Positions 15,739 through 24,256 of a stretch of 34,908 nucleotides of DNA are shown here, one piece after another; the first letter of the stretch is position 1; every line of letters begins with the position of its first letter. Under the pieces are notes generated by a model. That model had not been told where the DNA came from. It saw nothing but the letters and a program-made list of their open reading frames with translations, and searched no databases. The DNA is from Paraburkholderia oxyphila NBRC 105797 (GTDB lineage Bacteria; Pseudomonadota; Gammaproteobacteria; Burkholderiales; Burkholderiaceae): the NCBI RefSeq assembly GCF_000685075.1, contig NZ_BAYD01000091.1:1-34908 (forward strand). The letters are read 5' to 3'. Both the position numbers and the translations under genes were made by a program.

Positions 15739-17261
15739 CCGAGCTCCCAGTCTGTAGCGTTCGTGGCGTGCGGCGCATCGGCCGCGTGTGAAGTGGACGC
15801 CGCGTGCGCGACGGCGGGGCCGCCTGCATGCGCGTCGCCCGCCTGCGCCGCGGCGGTGCGCGCATACGCGCCGGCGGCCCGCGCGCCGTCCATGCCCATC
15901 GTGCCACCCGCGCCGCCGATCTCGCGGATCGACAGCCCGGCGAGCGCGAGCCCTAGCGCCTCGAGCCGCCCGCGCAGCGCTTCGCTGTGCGCGGTGAGGC
16001 GTTGCGCGCCGCCCGGGCTCGCCTGCACGCGCACTGCGAGCGTCGCGCCCGCGAGCGTCAGCTCCGCGTCGACGGTGCCCAGCGCCGGCAGCGCCAGCGT
16101 GAGACGCGTGCGCCACGGCGTTTCGTCGTCGTCGGCGCTGCGCCCGGCGCGCGGGTTGCGTGGATCGGGGCGCTCGTCGTCGTCCTGCTGGATGGTCCAA
16201 TCGAGCCGCACGCCCGGCCACGCCTCGCCGGTCCAGCGGAATTCGCCGGTCGCGAGCAGGTCGAGCTGCTGGCGCACGAGCGGCAGCAGCGCCTCGTGCA
16301 CGCCGACGCCGGCCCCCGCCCCGGCGGGCGTACGGGCGGCGGGCAGCAGCGTGTCGGCGAGCGCCGACGCCGCGCGGCCATCTTCGCGGAGGGCCTCCTG
16401 CGCGAGCGCGGCGGCATTGGCTTCGCCACGCGCGCCCGAGGCCGCCGCCTGCCCCGCCGCGTTGGCGGTGTTGGCCGTGCGCGCGCCCTGCTGCGCGGCG
16501 CCGGGCAGATCGGTCCACAGCACGTCATCGATGTCGTCCGTGGCCTGGCTCCAGTCGAGCGGCAATTGCGCGCCGTCGCCGGTCAGGTGGTTCTGGGGCT
16601 CGTCGGCAAGCTCGCCTGGCGTGCGCTGGCCACGCAGCCATTGGGCGAGATGGGATTCATAGAAAAGGCCGCTCGATGCCACGGTCTGCGCGAGCGTGGC
16701 GGCAAGCGCTGCGACCGGGCCGGATTGTGCGGCGAGCGCCGCGCCCTGGGCCGCTTGCGCGCCTTGCGGCGTGGACGCAGTGCCCTGTGCGCCGGTAGCG
16801 CCATCGGCGTCTTGCGCGCCGCCTGGCAGTCCCGCTTGCGCCGCTTCAGCCGCCAGATCGGCGAGCAGTGCGGCTTCCATTGATTGGGCCTGGGCGGTAG
16901 TGAGCGCCTGGCCCGCGGGATTGGCGAGGCCCGGCAGCGGCAGCGAGCCGGCATCGCCCAAAGGTGCATCGCCGGCAGCCGCCGGATCGGTCCAGATCGG
17001 AGCGCGCCCGACCACCGCGGGCGTGGCCTCGCCGCCCGAGCGGATGATGGCGTCGAGCGCGAGCGCGACTGCCGAGAGCACCGTCTGCGCCGAAGCCTGA
17101 GGGGAGCTTGCGCTCTGCGGGTCGGCCAGCGCGGCAAGGCCGCCCGTGAGCGCGGAAACGCCCGTCTGCGCGGCGCCCGCGCTGCCCTGGGAGCCGGTCG
17201 GGCCCAGCGCGCCTATGCGGCTCGCGAGCAGCGCCGCGGCGCTCGTATCGATTCCGTTCAT
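15735..17261 (-). CDS. FliK-like hook-length control family protein (second copy)
   Basis: The 508-residue protein is Ala/Gln/Gly-rich and low in complexity for its first 380 residues, as FliK proteins are. A folded C-terminal domain (about 390-475) follows: WRTRLTLALPALGTVDAELT, GATLAVRVQASPGGAQRL, RGRLEALGLALAGLSIREIG, matching the FliK/YscP C-terminal family. That domain in FliK contacts FlhB to stop hook growth. A separate, canonical fliK lies at 24812. This copy is paired by an ATGA overlap with a FlhB-like gene and sits downstream of fliT. A perfect 14-base palindrome (17271-17284) lies just ahead of the ATG. No clear ribosome binding site is seen. Confidence 0.83.
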   Translation of the reverse strand: MNGIDTSAAALLASRIGALGPTGSQGSAGAAQTGVSALTGGLAALADPQSASSPQASAQTVLSAVALALDAIIRSGGEATPAVVGRAPIWTDPAAAGDAPLGDAGSLPLPGLANPAGQALTTAQAQSMEAALLADLAAEAAQAGLPGGAQDADGATGAQGTASTPQGAQAAQGAALAAQSGPVAALAATLAQTVASSGLFYESHLAQWLRGQRTPGELADEPQNHLTGDGAQLPLDWSQATDDIDDVLWTDLPGAAQQGARTANTANAAGQAAASGARGEANAAALAQEALREDGRAASALADTLLPAARTPAGAGAGVGVHEALLPLVRQQLDLLATGEFRWTGEAWPGVRLDWTIQQDDDERPDPRNPRAGRSADDDETPWRTRLTLALPALGTVDAELTLAGATLAVRVQASPGGAQRLTAHSEALRGRLEALGLALAGLSIREIGGAGGTMGMDGARAAGAYARTAAAQAGDAHAGGPAVAHAASTSHAADAPHATNATDWELG

Positions 17262-17450
17262 GCAGAGCGTGGCCCGCGCGGGCCCGGTTAGGCGCCGCGC
17301 GGCCCAAGCGGCTGCGCGGCGTGGTCAAACTTCTCGCTGATTCGTGCTGCCAGGTGCGTGGCACGGGGCGCGGCGCTTTCGTCCGCCTTCCTCGACGTCC
17401 GCGCGCGCCCGCTGGGCGCTCACCGGCCCCGGTCGCCCTCGACGCGCCCC

Positions 17451-17783
17451 CTACCGCGCGCCGTACAGCTCCTGCAACACCCGCGCCGGCTGTGCGGAGC
17501 CTTGAAAGAGCGCCGCCAGGCGCGCCATGCACGGACTCGCGAGGTCGCGGATCGCGGCGTCGTCGGCGAGGATCTGCCGGATCAGCTCGTACTTGCGCGT
17601 GCGCTCGGGCGCCGTGAGCCGCACGCCGAAGTCGGCGTTCTTGAGCGCGTCCACCAGGTGCCGGTACTCCTCCTGGAGCCCGATCAGCTCGTTCCAGTGT
17701 GCGCCGCGCGCGGCATGGAGCATCTGCCCCGAGACCGCCGCAATCGCCTCGTAGCGGGCAAAGTAGTCTGCTTTCGAATTCAT
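17451..17783 (-). CDS. fliT: Flagellar export chaperone FliT
   Basis: This 110-residue all-helical protein (YFARYEAIAAVSGQMLHAAR, WNELIGLQEEYRHLVDAL, RKYELIRQILADDAAIRDLA) fits FliT in length and pattern. FliT escorts the filament cap FliD to the export gate and, in enterics, dampens FlhDC. Its ATG overlaps the fliS stop (ATGA, 17780-17783), the usual fliS-fliT coupling. fliD itself is not in the window. Sequence conservation in FliT is low, so the call leans partly on context. Confidence 0.88.
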   Translation of the reverse strand: MNSKADYFARYEAIAAVSGQMLHAARGAHWNELIGLQEEYRHLVDALKNADFGVRLTAPERTRKYELIRQILADDAAIRDLASPCMARLAALFQGSAQPARVLQELYGAR

Positions 17784-18226
17784 CTCGTCAATGAACCGGA
17801 CACAGGCCCGGACGCCTCTCTGGCCATCCGCTCCACTTCCGGCCCGATCCCCAACCAGGCTTCCTCGAGCGTCGCCAGCAAGCGGTCGACTTCGACCAGC
17901 ATGGACTCGCTCTGTTGAATGTTCGCTTCGAGCAGGCGTTTCGTCATGTAACCGTAGAGTGCGTTCAGGCGCTGCGCGACTGCTCCGCCCGCCTCCACGT
18001 TCAACGCCAGCTGAAGCCCGCTTTCGACAATCCGGATGGCCTTGCCGATCGCCTCGCCGCGCGGCCCCACATTGCCCATCTGCAGATGCATGCGGGCCTG
18101 TGCGATTGCCTTGCGCGCGCCTTCGTACAGGAGCGCGATCAGCTTGTGCTGACTCGCGCCCATGACCCCTGTTTCGACACCCACGCGTGCATAAGCGTTG
18201 GCTCCAGACTGTGCAGGGGAAAACAT
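17780..18226 (-). CDS. fliS: Flagellar export chaperone FliS
   Basis: This 148-residue protein contains the family's core: ANAYARVGVETGVMGASQHK, LIALLYEGARKAIAQARMHL and ALNVEAGGAVAQRLNALYGY. FliS binds the disordered C-terminus of flagellin and keeps it unpolymerised until export. The ATG at 18226 precedes MFSPAQSGANAYARVG and has AAGGAGAAG 8 bases upstream; a longer in-frame start at 18268 adds unconserved residues. The gene is first in a unit with fliT, the FliK-like and the FlhB-like genes, behind a sigma-28-like promoter, as suits a late-stage filament chaperone. Confidence 0.95.
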   Translation of the reverse strand: MFSPAQSGANAYARVGVETGVMGASQHKLIALLYEGARKAIAQARMHLQMGNVGPRGEAIGKAIRIVESGLQLALNVEAGGAVAQRLNALYGYMTKRLLEANIQQSESMLVEVDRLLATLEEAWLGIGPEVERMAREASGPVSGSLTR

Positions 18227-18310
18227 CGGCGCTTCTCCTTCGAACGTGCCGCTATGGATACGGTGCATCCGGCCCTTTGCGCCTCGTGGCGCGAGCCGGT
18301 TCTAGCCGTG

Positions 18311-18338
18311 TTATCGGAACGGCACAGGAGAAGCTTTA
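18311..18338 (-). promoter_or_regulatory. Sigma-28 (FliA) type promoter of the fliS operon
   Basis: On the minus strand TAAAGCTT (18331-18338) is followed by 12 bases and TCCGATAA (18311-18318). Against TAAAGTTT-N11-GCCGATAA each box has one mismatch and the spacer is one longer. The fliS ATG is 85 bases downstream. The stretch between fliE and fliS is otherwise free of genes. Confidence 0.65.
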
Positions 18339-18347
18339 GTCAGACGA

Positions 18348-18363
18348 GTCCGATAATCCGGAC
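18348..18363 (-). other. Small hairpin between fliE and fliS
   Basis: GTCCG (18348-18352) and CGGAC (18359-18363) form a 5-bp stem with a 6-base loop, 31 bases past the fliE stop and just before the sigma-28-like site. There is no T run, so it is at best a weak terminator for fliE. Confidence 0.3.
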
Positions 18364-18393
18364 GAATCGCACGAAGGGCGCGGCGCGCGGCAG

Positions 18394-18729
18394 TCACACC
18401 TGGATCTGCATGATGTCGGTGTAGGCCGAAACGAGCTTGTTGCGCACCTGCAGGCCGAACTGGAAGCCGATGTTGGCCTTCTGCATGTCGACCATCACGT
18501 CGTTGAGCGAAACGTTGCCGGCCCCCATCTCGAACGCCTGCGACTCGCCGACGGCCTTTTGCTGGTCGTCGCTGATCTTGTCGAGGGACGCCTTGAGCGC
18601 CGCGGCGAAGCCGCCCGCGGTGGCCGCACCCGAGCCGCCGTCGGCCGCGGCAGAACCGCTCGCCGCCTGCGTGGCCATGGACTGCATCTGCGCAAGGGCC
18701 GACGTGAGTGGGTTGACTGGCACGGTCAT
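18394..18729 (-). CDS. fliE: Flagellar hook-basal body protein FliE
   Basis: The 111-residue protein ends with the conserved FliE core: LNDVMVDMQKANIGFQFGLQ, VRNKLVSAYTDIMQIQV. FliE joins the MS ring to the proximal rod and is the first axial protein exported. An Ala/Gly-rich stretch precedes the core. The ATG at 18729 has GTGGAG five bases upstream and is preferred to an in-frame ATG at 18747. The gene is divergent from fliF, the usual partner, sharing a 280-base regulatory region. Confidence 0.95.
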   Translation of the reverse strand: MTVPVNPLTSALAQMQSMATQAASGSAAADGGSGAATAGGFAAALKASLDKISDDQQKAVGESQAFEMGAGNVSLNDVMVDMQKANIGFQFGLQVRNKLVSAYTDIMQIQV

Positions 18730-19008
18730 GTTTGCTCCACGTTTCATTCAAAGAGAGGTAGTGCGAGGGCGCGAGCCCGCCCGGGCGGGGACGGCCCGCC
18801 GCCGGCCAACCCGGCGCGCATACAGAGCGCCGAATCTGGTGAGGAGCATAGCAATTCGCCCACTCGGGAAGCCCCGAAACTAGGGGGGAAACCCGGCTCT
18901 ATTCGCGCAATCGGCTTGCCACAGCCCCCGGATAATCGCTGTCGTGAAAGTTTCCGCCGCGCGCGTGCCGTGCTGCGGGACAGCAAGTCTCCCGGAGAAA
19001 CCCGTCGC
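18730..19008. other. Divergent fliE-fliF regulatory region
   Basis: These 279 bases must hold both promoters. A perfect 14-bp GC palindrome (CCCGCCCGGGCGGG, 18776-18789) lies in the fliE leader. GAAAGTTT at 18945-18952 resembles a sigma-28 -35, but no GCCGATAA follows. TATGCT on the minus strand (around 18850) could be a -10 for fliE. These are weak signals; class II flagellar promoters need an activator and lack strong boxes. Confidence 0.4.
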
Positions 19009-20805
19009 ATGGATTCGTCTGCCAACTCTTTGATCAACCCCGACGCCCGCGTGGGCCTCGCCACCAGCGGCGGCGCCACGGGCGCAGCCGCTGCCGGCGC
19101 GGCAGGCGGCGCCGCGGAGGACCTGGGCGGCGGCTTTGCGCAGCGCCTGGGTTCGCTTTCGTCGCTGGGCAAGGTGCGCGGCAACCCGCGCGCGCCGCTC
19201 ATCGTCGCCGTGGCGGTATTCGTGGCCGTGGTCGCCGGGCTCATCCTCTGGTCGCGCGCGCCCGACTACAAGGTGCTTTACAGCAATCTCTCGGACCGCG
19301 ACGGCGGCGCCATCATCACGGCGCTGCAGGCCGCCAACGTGCCTTACAAGCTCTCCGAAGGCGGTGGCGCGATCCTCGTGCCGTCCGAGCAGGTGGGCGA
19401 AATGCGCCTGCGCCTCGCGCAGCAGGGCCTGCCCAAGAGCGGCTCGGTGGGCTTCGAGCTGATGGACAACGAGAAGTTCGGCATCAGCCAGTTCGCCGAG
19501 CAGGTGAACTACCAGCGCGCGCTCGAGGGCGAACTCGAGCAAACGATTCAATCGATCCAGAGCGTGAAGTCCGCGCGCGTGCACCTGGCGATTCCGAAGC
19601 CCTCGGTGTTCGTGCGCGAGCGCGAGGCGCCCACCGCCTCGGTGCTCGTCAATCTGTATCCGGGCCGCGTGCTCGACGACGGCCAGGTGGCCGCGATCAC
19701 GCACATGGTCGCCTCGGCCGTGCCCGATCTGCCGGTGCGCAACGTCACCGTGGTCGACCAGGACGGCAACCTGCTCACGCAGAGCGCCACCAGCGCCGGC
19801 CTCGACGCCTCGCAGCTCAAGTACGTGCGCCAGGTCGAGCACGACACCCAGTCGCGCATCGACGCGATCCTCGCGCCGCTCTTCGGAGCCGGCAACGCAC
19901 GCTCGCAGGTGAGCGCCGACCTCGACTTCTCGAAGCTCGAGCAGACTTCGGAGAACTACAGCCCGAACGGCAACCCGCAGCAGGCCGCCATCCGCAGCCA
20001 GCAGCAGAGCATCGCCACCGACGCGCAGCAGGCCAATGCCGGCGGCGTGCCGGGCGCGCTCTCGAACACGCCGCCGCAGCCGGCCTCGGCGCCCATCAGC
20101 GTGGCCGCCGGCGCAAACGCGAACGGCGCGGCGCCGGCCACGCCGATCTCGGACCATCGCGACACCACCACGAACTACGAGCTCGACCGGACCGTGCGCC
20201 ACTTCCAGCAGGCGGCGGGCGACATCAAGCGCCTCTCGGTGGCTGTGGTCGTGAACTATCAGCCGCACGTGGACGCCAAGGGCCACGCCACCATGCAGCC
20301 GCTCGACGCACAGAAGCTCGCGCAGGTCGATCAGCTCGTGAAGGACGCCATGGGCTACGACGCGAAGCGCGGCGACTCGGTGAACGTGGTGAACGCCGCG
20401 TTCCAGCAGGAAGTCGACCCGAGCGCAAACCTGCCGTGGTGGCGCCAGCCCGACATGATCGCGCTCGCCAGGCAGGTCGCGACCTGGCTCGGCATCGGCG
20501 TGGTGGCCCTGTTCCTCTATTTCGTGATGGTGAAGCCGGCGCTGCGCCGCGCCTTTCCGCCGCCCGCCCCGGCTGCCGCCACGCCCGCGCTTGCCGGCGA
20601 GCACGAGCCGATGCTGCTCGACGGCCTGCCAGCCCTCGACAGGCTCGAAGGCGCAGGGGACGCCGAAAGCGACAACGGCCTCCTCGCCCTCGAGAACGAC
20701 AAGCACAAGTTCGAACGCAACCTGGAGTTCGCGCGCAACATCGCGCGCCAGGATCCAAAGATCGTCGCAACCGTGGTCAAGAGCTGGGTGAACGATGAAC
20801 GCTGA
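19009..20805 (+). CDS. fliF: Flagellar MS-ring protein FliF
   Basis: This 598-residue inner-membrane protein forms the MS ring on which the basal body is built. It has a low-complexity head of about 55 residues and a first membrane helix near 62-82 (APLIVAVAVFVAVVAGLILW). Ring-building motifs follow (DYKVLYSNLSDRDGGAIITA, NYQRALEGELEQTIQSI, PSVFVREREAPTASVLVNLY), then a low-complexity insert (about 335-385) and a second helix near 485-507. The acidic C-terminal tail ends in NIARQDPKIVATVVKSWVND, the FliG-binding segment. The ATG at 19009 has GGAG 11 bases ahead; upstream in-frame codons are not conserved. It overlaps fliG by 11 bases. Confidence 0.97.
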   Translation: MDSSANSLINPDARVGLATSGGATGAAAAGAAGGAAEDLGGGFAQRLGSLSSLGKVRGNPRAPLIVAVAVFVAVVAGLILWSRAPDYKVLYSNLSDRDGGAIITALQAANVPYKLSEGGGAILVPSEQVGEMRLRLAQQGLPKSGSVGFELMDNEKFGISQFAEQVNYQRALEGELEQTIQSIQSVKSARVHLAIPKPSVFVREREAPTASVLVNLYPGRVLDDGQVAAITHMVASAVPDLPVRNVTVVDQDGNLLTQSATSAGLDASQLKYVRQVEHDTQSRIDAILAPLFGAGNARSQVSADLDFSKLEQTSENYSPNGNPQQAAIRSQQQSIATDAQQANAGGVPGALSNTPPQPASAPISVAAGANANGAAPATPISDHRDTTTNYELDRTVRHFQQAAGDIKRLSVAVVVNYQPHVDAKGHATMQPLDAQKLAQVDQLVKDAMGYDAKRGDSVNVVNAAFQQEVDPSANLPWWRQPDMIALARQVATWLGIGVVALFLYFVMVKPALRRAFPPPAPAAATPALAGEHEPMLLDGLPALDRLEGAGDAESDNGLLALENDKHKFERNLEFARNIARQDPKIVATVVKSWVNDER

Positions 20806-21790
20806 AGGAGCCACCAAGAGCGCACTGCTGCTCATGTCGATTGGCGAGGAAGAGGCCGCGCAGGTCTTCAGGTTCCTCGGGCCGCGCGAGGTGCAGAAGA
20901 TCGGCGCCGCCATGGCCGCGCTCAAGAACGTCAAGCGCGAAGAGATCGACGCCGTGCTGCACGAGTTCGTGAAGGAAGCCGAGCAGCACAGCGCGCTCTC
21001 GCTCGACTCGAGCGACTACATCCGCAGCGTGCTCACCAAGGCGCTGGGCGAGGACAAGGCCGGCGCCGTGATCGACCGGATCCTGCAAGGCGGCGACACG
21101 AGCGGCATCGAAGGCCTCAAGTGGATGGACTCGGGGTCGGTGGCCGAGCTGATCAAGAACGAGCATCCGCAGATCATCGCCACGATCCTCGTGCATCTGG
21201 ACCGCGACCAGGCCTCCGAGATCGCCTCGTGCTTCACCGAGCGCCTGCGCAACGACGTGCTGCTGCGCATCGCGACGCTCGACGGCATCCAGCCGCAGGC
21301 GCTGCGCGAGCTCGACGATGTGCTGACGGCTCTGCTCTCGGGCAGCGACAACCTGAAGCGCAGCCCGATGGGCGGCATCCGCACGGCCGCCGAGATCCTC
21401 AACTTCATGACCAGCCAGCACGAGGAAGGCGTGATCGAGAACGTGCGCCAGTACGACGCCGAGCTGGCCCAGAAGATCATCGACCAGATGTTCGTGTTCG
21501 AGAACCTGCTCGACCTCGAAGACCGCGCGATCCAGTTGCTGCTCAAGGAAGTGGAGTCGGAGTCGCTCATCATCTCGCTCAAGGGCGCCCCGCCCGCGCT
21601 GCGCACCAAGTTCCTCTCGAACATGTCGCAGCGCGCCGCGGAACTGCTCGCCGAAGATCTCGACGCGCGCGGCCCCGTGCGCGTTTCGGAGGTCGAAGCG
21701 CAGCAACGGCGTATCCTTCAGATCGTTCGCAACCTTGCCGAAAGCGGCCAGATCGTGATCGGCGGAAAGGCGGAAGACGCTTATGTCTGA
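20795..21790 (+). CDS. fliG: Flagellar motor switch protein FliG
   Basis: The 331-residue protein has the standard FliG layout. The N-terminal domain binds FliF (TKSALLLMSIGEEEAAQVFR). The middle domain carries the EHPQ motif (IKNEHPQIIATILVHLDRDQ, about 122), which contacts FliM. The C-terminal torque domain has charged residues facing the stator (RTKFLSNMSQRAAELLAEDL, RGPVRVSEVEAQQRRILQIV). The length is normal. It begins inside the end of fliF, and its last 8 bases overlap fliH, so translation of the three genes is coupled. Confidence 0.98.
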   Translation: MNAEGATKSALLLMSIGEEEAAQVFRFLGPREVQKIGAAMAALKNVKREEIDAVLHEFVKEAEQHSALSLDSSDYIRSVLTKALGEDKAGAVIDRILQGGDTSGIEGLKWMDSGSVAELIKNEHPQIIATILVHLDRDQASEIASCFTERLRNDVLLRIATLDGIQPQALRELDDVLTALLSGSDNLKRSPMGGIRTAAEILNFMTSQHEEGVIENVRQYDAELAQKIIDQMFVFENLLDLEDRAIQLLLKEVESESLIISLKGAPPALRTKFLSNMSQRAAELLAEDLDARGPVRVSEVEAQQRRILQIVRNLAESGQIVIGGKAEDAYV

Positions 21791-22475
21791 CGAAACAACG
21801 CAGATGGCAACGCAACAGCCGCGCGCGCGCTCGGCGTACCAGCGCTGGGAGATGGCGTCGTTCGACCCGCCTCCTCCGCCCCCGCCGCCGCCCACGCCCG
21901 ACGAGACGGCCGCGTTCGAGGCCGAGCTGGTGCGCGTGCGCGACGCCGCGCACCAGCAGGGCCTCACGTCCGGCCACGTGGCCGGCCAGGCGCTCGGCTA
22001 CCAGGCCGGCTACGACCAGGGCCACAAGCAGGGCTTCGAGCAGGGGCGCGAAGAGGCGCGCGTGCAGGCGCGGCAACTGGCGCTGCTCGCGCAGCGTTTC
22101 GCCGATGCATTGCAGACGGCCGAAGCGGGCGTGGCCGACACGCTCGTCGAGCTCGCGCTCGACATTGCGCAGCAGGTGGTGCGCCAGCACGTGCAGCACG
22201 ACCCGACGGCGCTGCTTGCGGCGGCGCGCGAGGTGCTCGCGCACGAGCCGCAGCTCGCGGGCTCGCCGCAGCTCGTGGTGAGTCCCGCCGATCTGCCGGT
22301 GGTGGAGGCGTATCTGATGGAAGAGCTGCAAACGCGCGGCTGGACCGTGCGCACCGACGCGGCGCTCGAGCGCGGCGGCTGCCGCGCGCAGTCGGCGACC
22401 GGCGAGTCGGATGCGGCCATCGGCACGCGCTGGGAGCGCGTGGCGGCGGCGCTCGGCAAGGCACGGCCATGGTGA
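21783..22475 (+). CDS. fliH: Flagellar export ATPase regulator FliH
   Basis: This 230-residue protein forms the peripheral stalk that restrains and docks the ATPase FliI. It shows a nine-proline run at about residues 30-38, then the family's GxxxG helix (GQALGYQAGYDQGHKQGFEQ, then GREEA), and a C-terminal half with VELALDIAQQVVRQHVQHD and LVVSPADLPVVEAYL that resembles the V/F-type ATPase stalk. It overlaps fliG by 8 bases and fliI by 7. The family is poorly conserved, but motif and position agree. Confidence 0.93.
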   Translation: MSDETTQMATQQPRARSAYQRWEMASFDPPPPPPPPPTPDETAAFEAELVRVRDAAHQQGLTSGHVAGQALGYQAGYDQGHKQGFEQGREEARVQARQLALLAQRFADALQTAEAGVADTLVELALDIAQQVVRQHVQHDPTALLAAAREVLAHEPQLAGSPQLVVSPADLPVVEAYLMEELQTRGWTVRTDAALERGGCRAQSATGESDAAIGTRWERVAAALGKARPW

Positions 22476-24256
22476 ACCCGACGCTGCACCAGACCGTGCA
22501 CCAGGCGATCCACACGGGCGGCCTCACGCCGCTCGAGCAGGAGCTCGCGCTGGCGTCGTTCGGGCCTGGCGCGCACGACCCGGCGCAAACGCACGGCGTG
22601 CTGGTGGGCGACGACGCGCAGGCGGGCCCGCACGACGCCGATCCCGAAGATCTGCAGGGTGCGCAAGCGGGCGCCGGCGAACGGCTCGCGCCGGTGGACG
22701 CAGCCGAAACTGCCGGAATGGCTGATATTGCCGCCGGAGCCAGGCCGGCTGCCCAAGCCACCCAGGCCGCCCACGCGCCGCACGCCGCCGAGCCCCAGCC
22801 CTACGCCGCACCCCGCACGGCGCCCTACACACCGCCGCCGAACTACGACCCCAGCAATCCTCACCTTGTTGCCTGGAATGCGCATCTCGCGAGCGTGCGC
22901 GCACGCAACGCGCTGGCCTTGCCGCTGCGCGGCTGCGGGCGCCTCACGCGCGCCGCGGGCCTCGTGCTCGAGGCCGTGGGGCTGCGCCTCGCCGTGGGCG
23001 CGGAGGTCATGATCGAGCTGCCGCCGGGCAGCTCGCTGCCGATGGCCGAAGCCGAGGTGGTGGGCTTCGCGGGCGACAAGCTCTTTCTCATGCCGACCAC
23101 CGAAGTCGCGGGCCTCTTGCCCGGCGCGCGGGTCTGGCCGCTCGAGAGCGCGCCCATTGCCGACCCGATGGCGGGCGCCAAGCGCCTGCCGGTGGGCTGG
23201 GGGCTCCTCGGCCGCGTGCTCGACGCCTCGGGCCGCCCGCTCGACGGCCTCGGGCCGCTCAATAGCGAAGCCGATGCGCCGCTCACCGCGCCCGTCATCA
23301 ACCCGCTGAACCGCGAGCCGATCCACAAGGTGCTCGACGTGGGCGTGCGCGCGATCAACGCGCTTTTGACGGTCGGACGCGGCCAGCGCATGGGCCTCTT
23401 CGCGGGCTCGGGCGTCGGCAAATCGGTGCTGCTCGGCACCATGGCGCGCGCCACCAGCGCCGAAGTGATCGTGATCGGCCTGATCGGCGAGCGGGGCCGC
23501 GAAGTGAAGGAGTTCATCGAGCAGATCCTGGGCGAGGACGGCCTCGCGCGCTCGGTCGTGGTGGCCGCGCCCGCCGACGTCTCGCCGCTGCTGCGCATGC
23601 AGGCGGCCGCCTACACGACCACGCTCGCCGAATACTTCCGCGACCAGGGCAAGCACGTGCTGCTCTTGATGGATTCGCTCACGCGCTACGCGATGGCGCA
23701 GCGCGAGATCGCGCTCGCGATCGGCGAGCCACCCGCGACCAAGGGCTATCCGCCCTCGGTGTTCGCGAAGCTGCCGGCGCTCGTCGAGCGCACCGGCAAC
23801 GGCCCCGAGGGCGGCGGCTCGATCACGGCGTTCTACACCGTGCTCACCGAAGGCGACGACCAGCAGGACCCGATCGCCGACTCGGCGCGCGCGATTCTCG
23901 ACGGCCATATCGTGCTCTCCCGCGCGCTCGCGGAAGCGGGGCACTATCCGGCCATCGACATCGAGGCGTCGATCAGCCGCGCGATGACCGCGCTCATCGA
24001 CGAGCGCCATCTGAATCAGACGCGCGCACTCAAGCAGATGCTCTCGCGCTACCAGCGCAACCGCGACCTCATCAACGTGGGCGCGTACGTGAGCGGGCGC
24101 GACGCGGTGCTCGACCGCGCGATCGCGCTCTATCCGCGCATCGAGGCTTTTCTTCAGCAGGGCTTTCGCGATACCGCGAACTACGAACAAAGCGTCGGTA
24201 TGCTCGGCGCGCTAATCGGCAACGGCCAGGGCAACGGCCCGGGAGCGAGAACATGA
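22469..24256 (+). CDS. fliI: Flagellum-specific export ATPase FliI
   Basis: The catalytic part is a textbook F1-beta-like ATPase: Walker A FAGSGVGKSVLLGTM near residue 312, GLIGERGREVKEF, Walker B VLLLMDSLTRYAMAQREIAL, GYPPSVFAKLPALVERTGNG, and GGGSITAFYTVLTEGDDQQD. It powers unfolding and entry of export substrates at the base of the flagellum. At 595 residues it is about 140 longer than the usual 440-460. The extra lies at the N-terminus (Ala/Pro/His-rich, low complexity, residues 1-135), before the ordinary start-like region NPHLVAWNAHLASVRARN. The ATG at 22469 overlaps the fliH stop, which supports it; an internal ATG at 22718 is an alternative. Confidence 0.96.
   Translation: MVNPTLHQTVHQAIHTGGLTPLEQELALASFGPGAHDPAQTHGVLVGDDAQAGPHDADPEDLQGAQAGAGERLAPVDAAETAGMADIAAGARPAAQATQAAHAPHAAEPQPYAAPRTAPYTPPPNYDPSNPHLVAWNAHLASVRARNALALPLRGCGRLTRAAGLVLEAVGLRLAVGAEVMIELPPGSSLPMAEAEVVGFAGDKLFLMPTTEVAGLLPGARVWPLESAPIADPMAGAKRLPVGWGLLGRVLDASGRPLDGLGPLNSEADAPLTAPVINPLNREPIHKVLDVGVRAINALLTVGRGQRMGLFAGSGVGKSVLLGTMARATSAEVIVIGLIGERGREVKEFIEQILGEDGLARSVVVAAPADVSPLLRMQAAAYTTTLAEYFRDQGKHVLLLMDSLTRYAMAQREIALAIGEPPATKGYPPSVFAKLPALVERTGNGPEGGGSITAFYTVLTEGDDQQDPIADSARAILDGHIVLSRALAEAGHYPAIDIEASISRAMTALIDERHLNQTRALKQMLSRYQRNRDLINVGAYVSGRDAVLDRAIALYPRIEAFLQQGFRDTANYEQSVGMLGALIGNGQGNGPGART

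Noticed and set aside
17271..17284. Perfect palindrome GGCCCGCGCGGGCC as an operator or terminator for the FliK-like gene
   Set aside because: Pure GC palindromes arise often in this genome, and there is no T run or partner site.
18776..18789. Palindrome CCCGCCCGGGCGGG as a FlhDC or other regulator site
   Set aside because: Does not resemble AT-rich flagellar activator sites; base composition alone can explain it.
18945..18975. Sigma-28 promoter before fliF
   Set aside because: GAAAGTTT is a fair -35, but no GCCGATAA-like box lies at the right distance, and fliF is usually a class II gene.
18880..20934. 684-residue open frame on the minus strand across fliF
   Set aside because: Arg/His/Val-rich translation without family motifs; it is the antisense shadow of fliF, common at this GC content.
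22010..24190. 726-residue open frame on the minus strand across fliI
   Set aside because: Same reason: it mirrors fliI codons, which give strong family matches on the plus strand.
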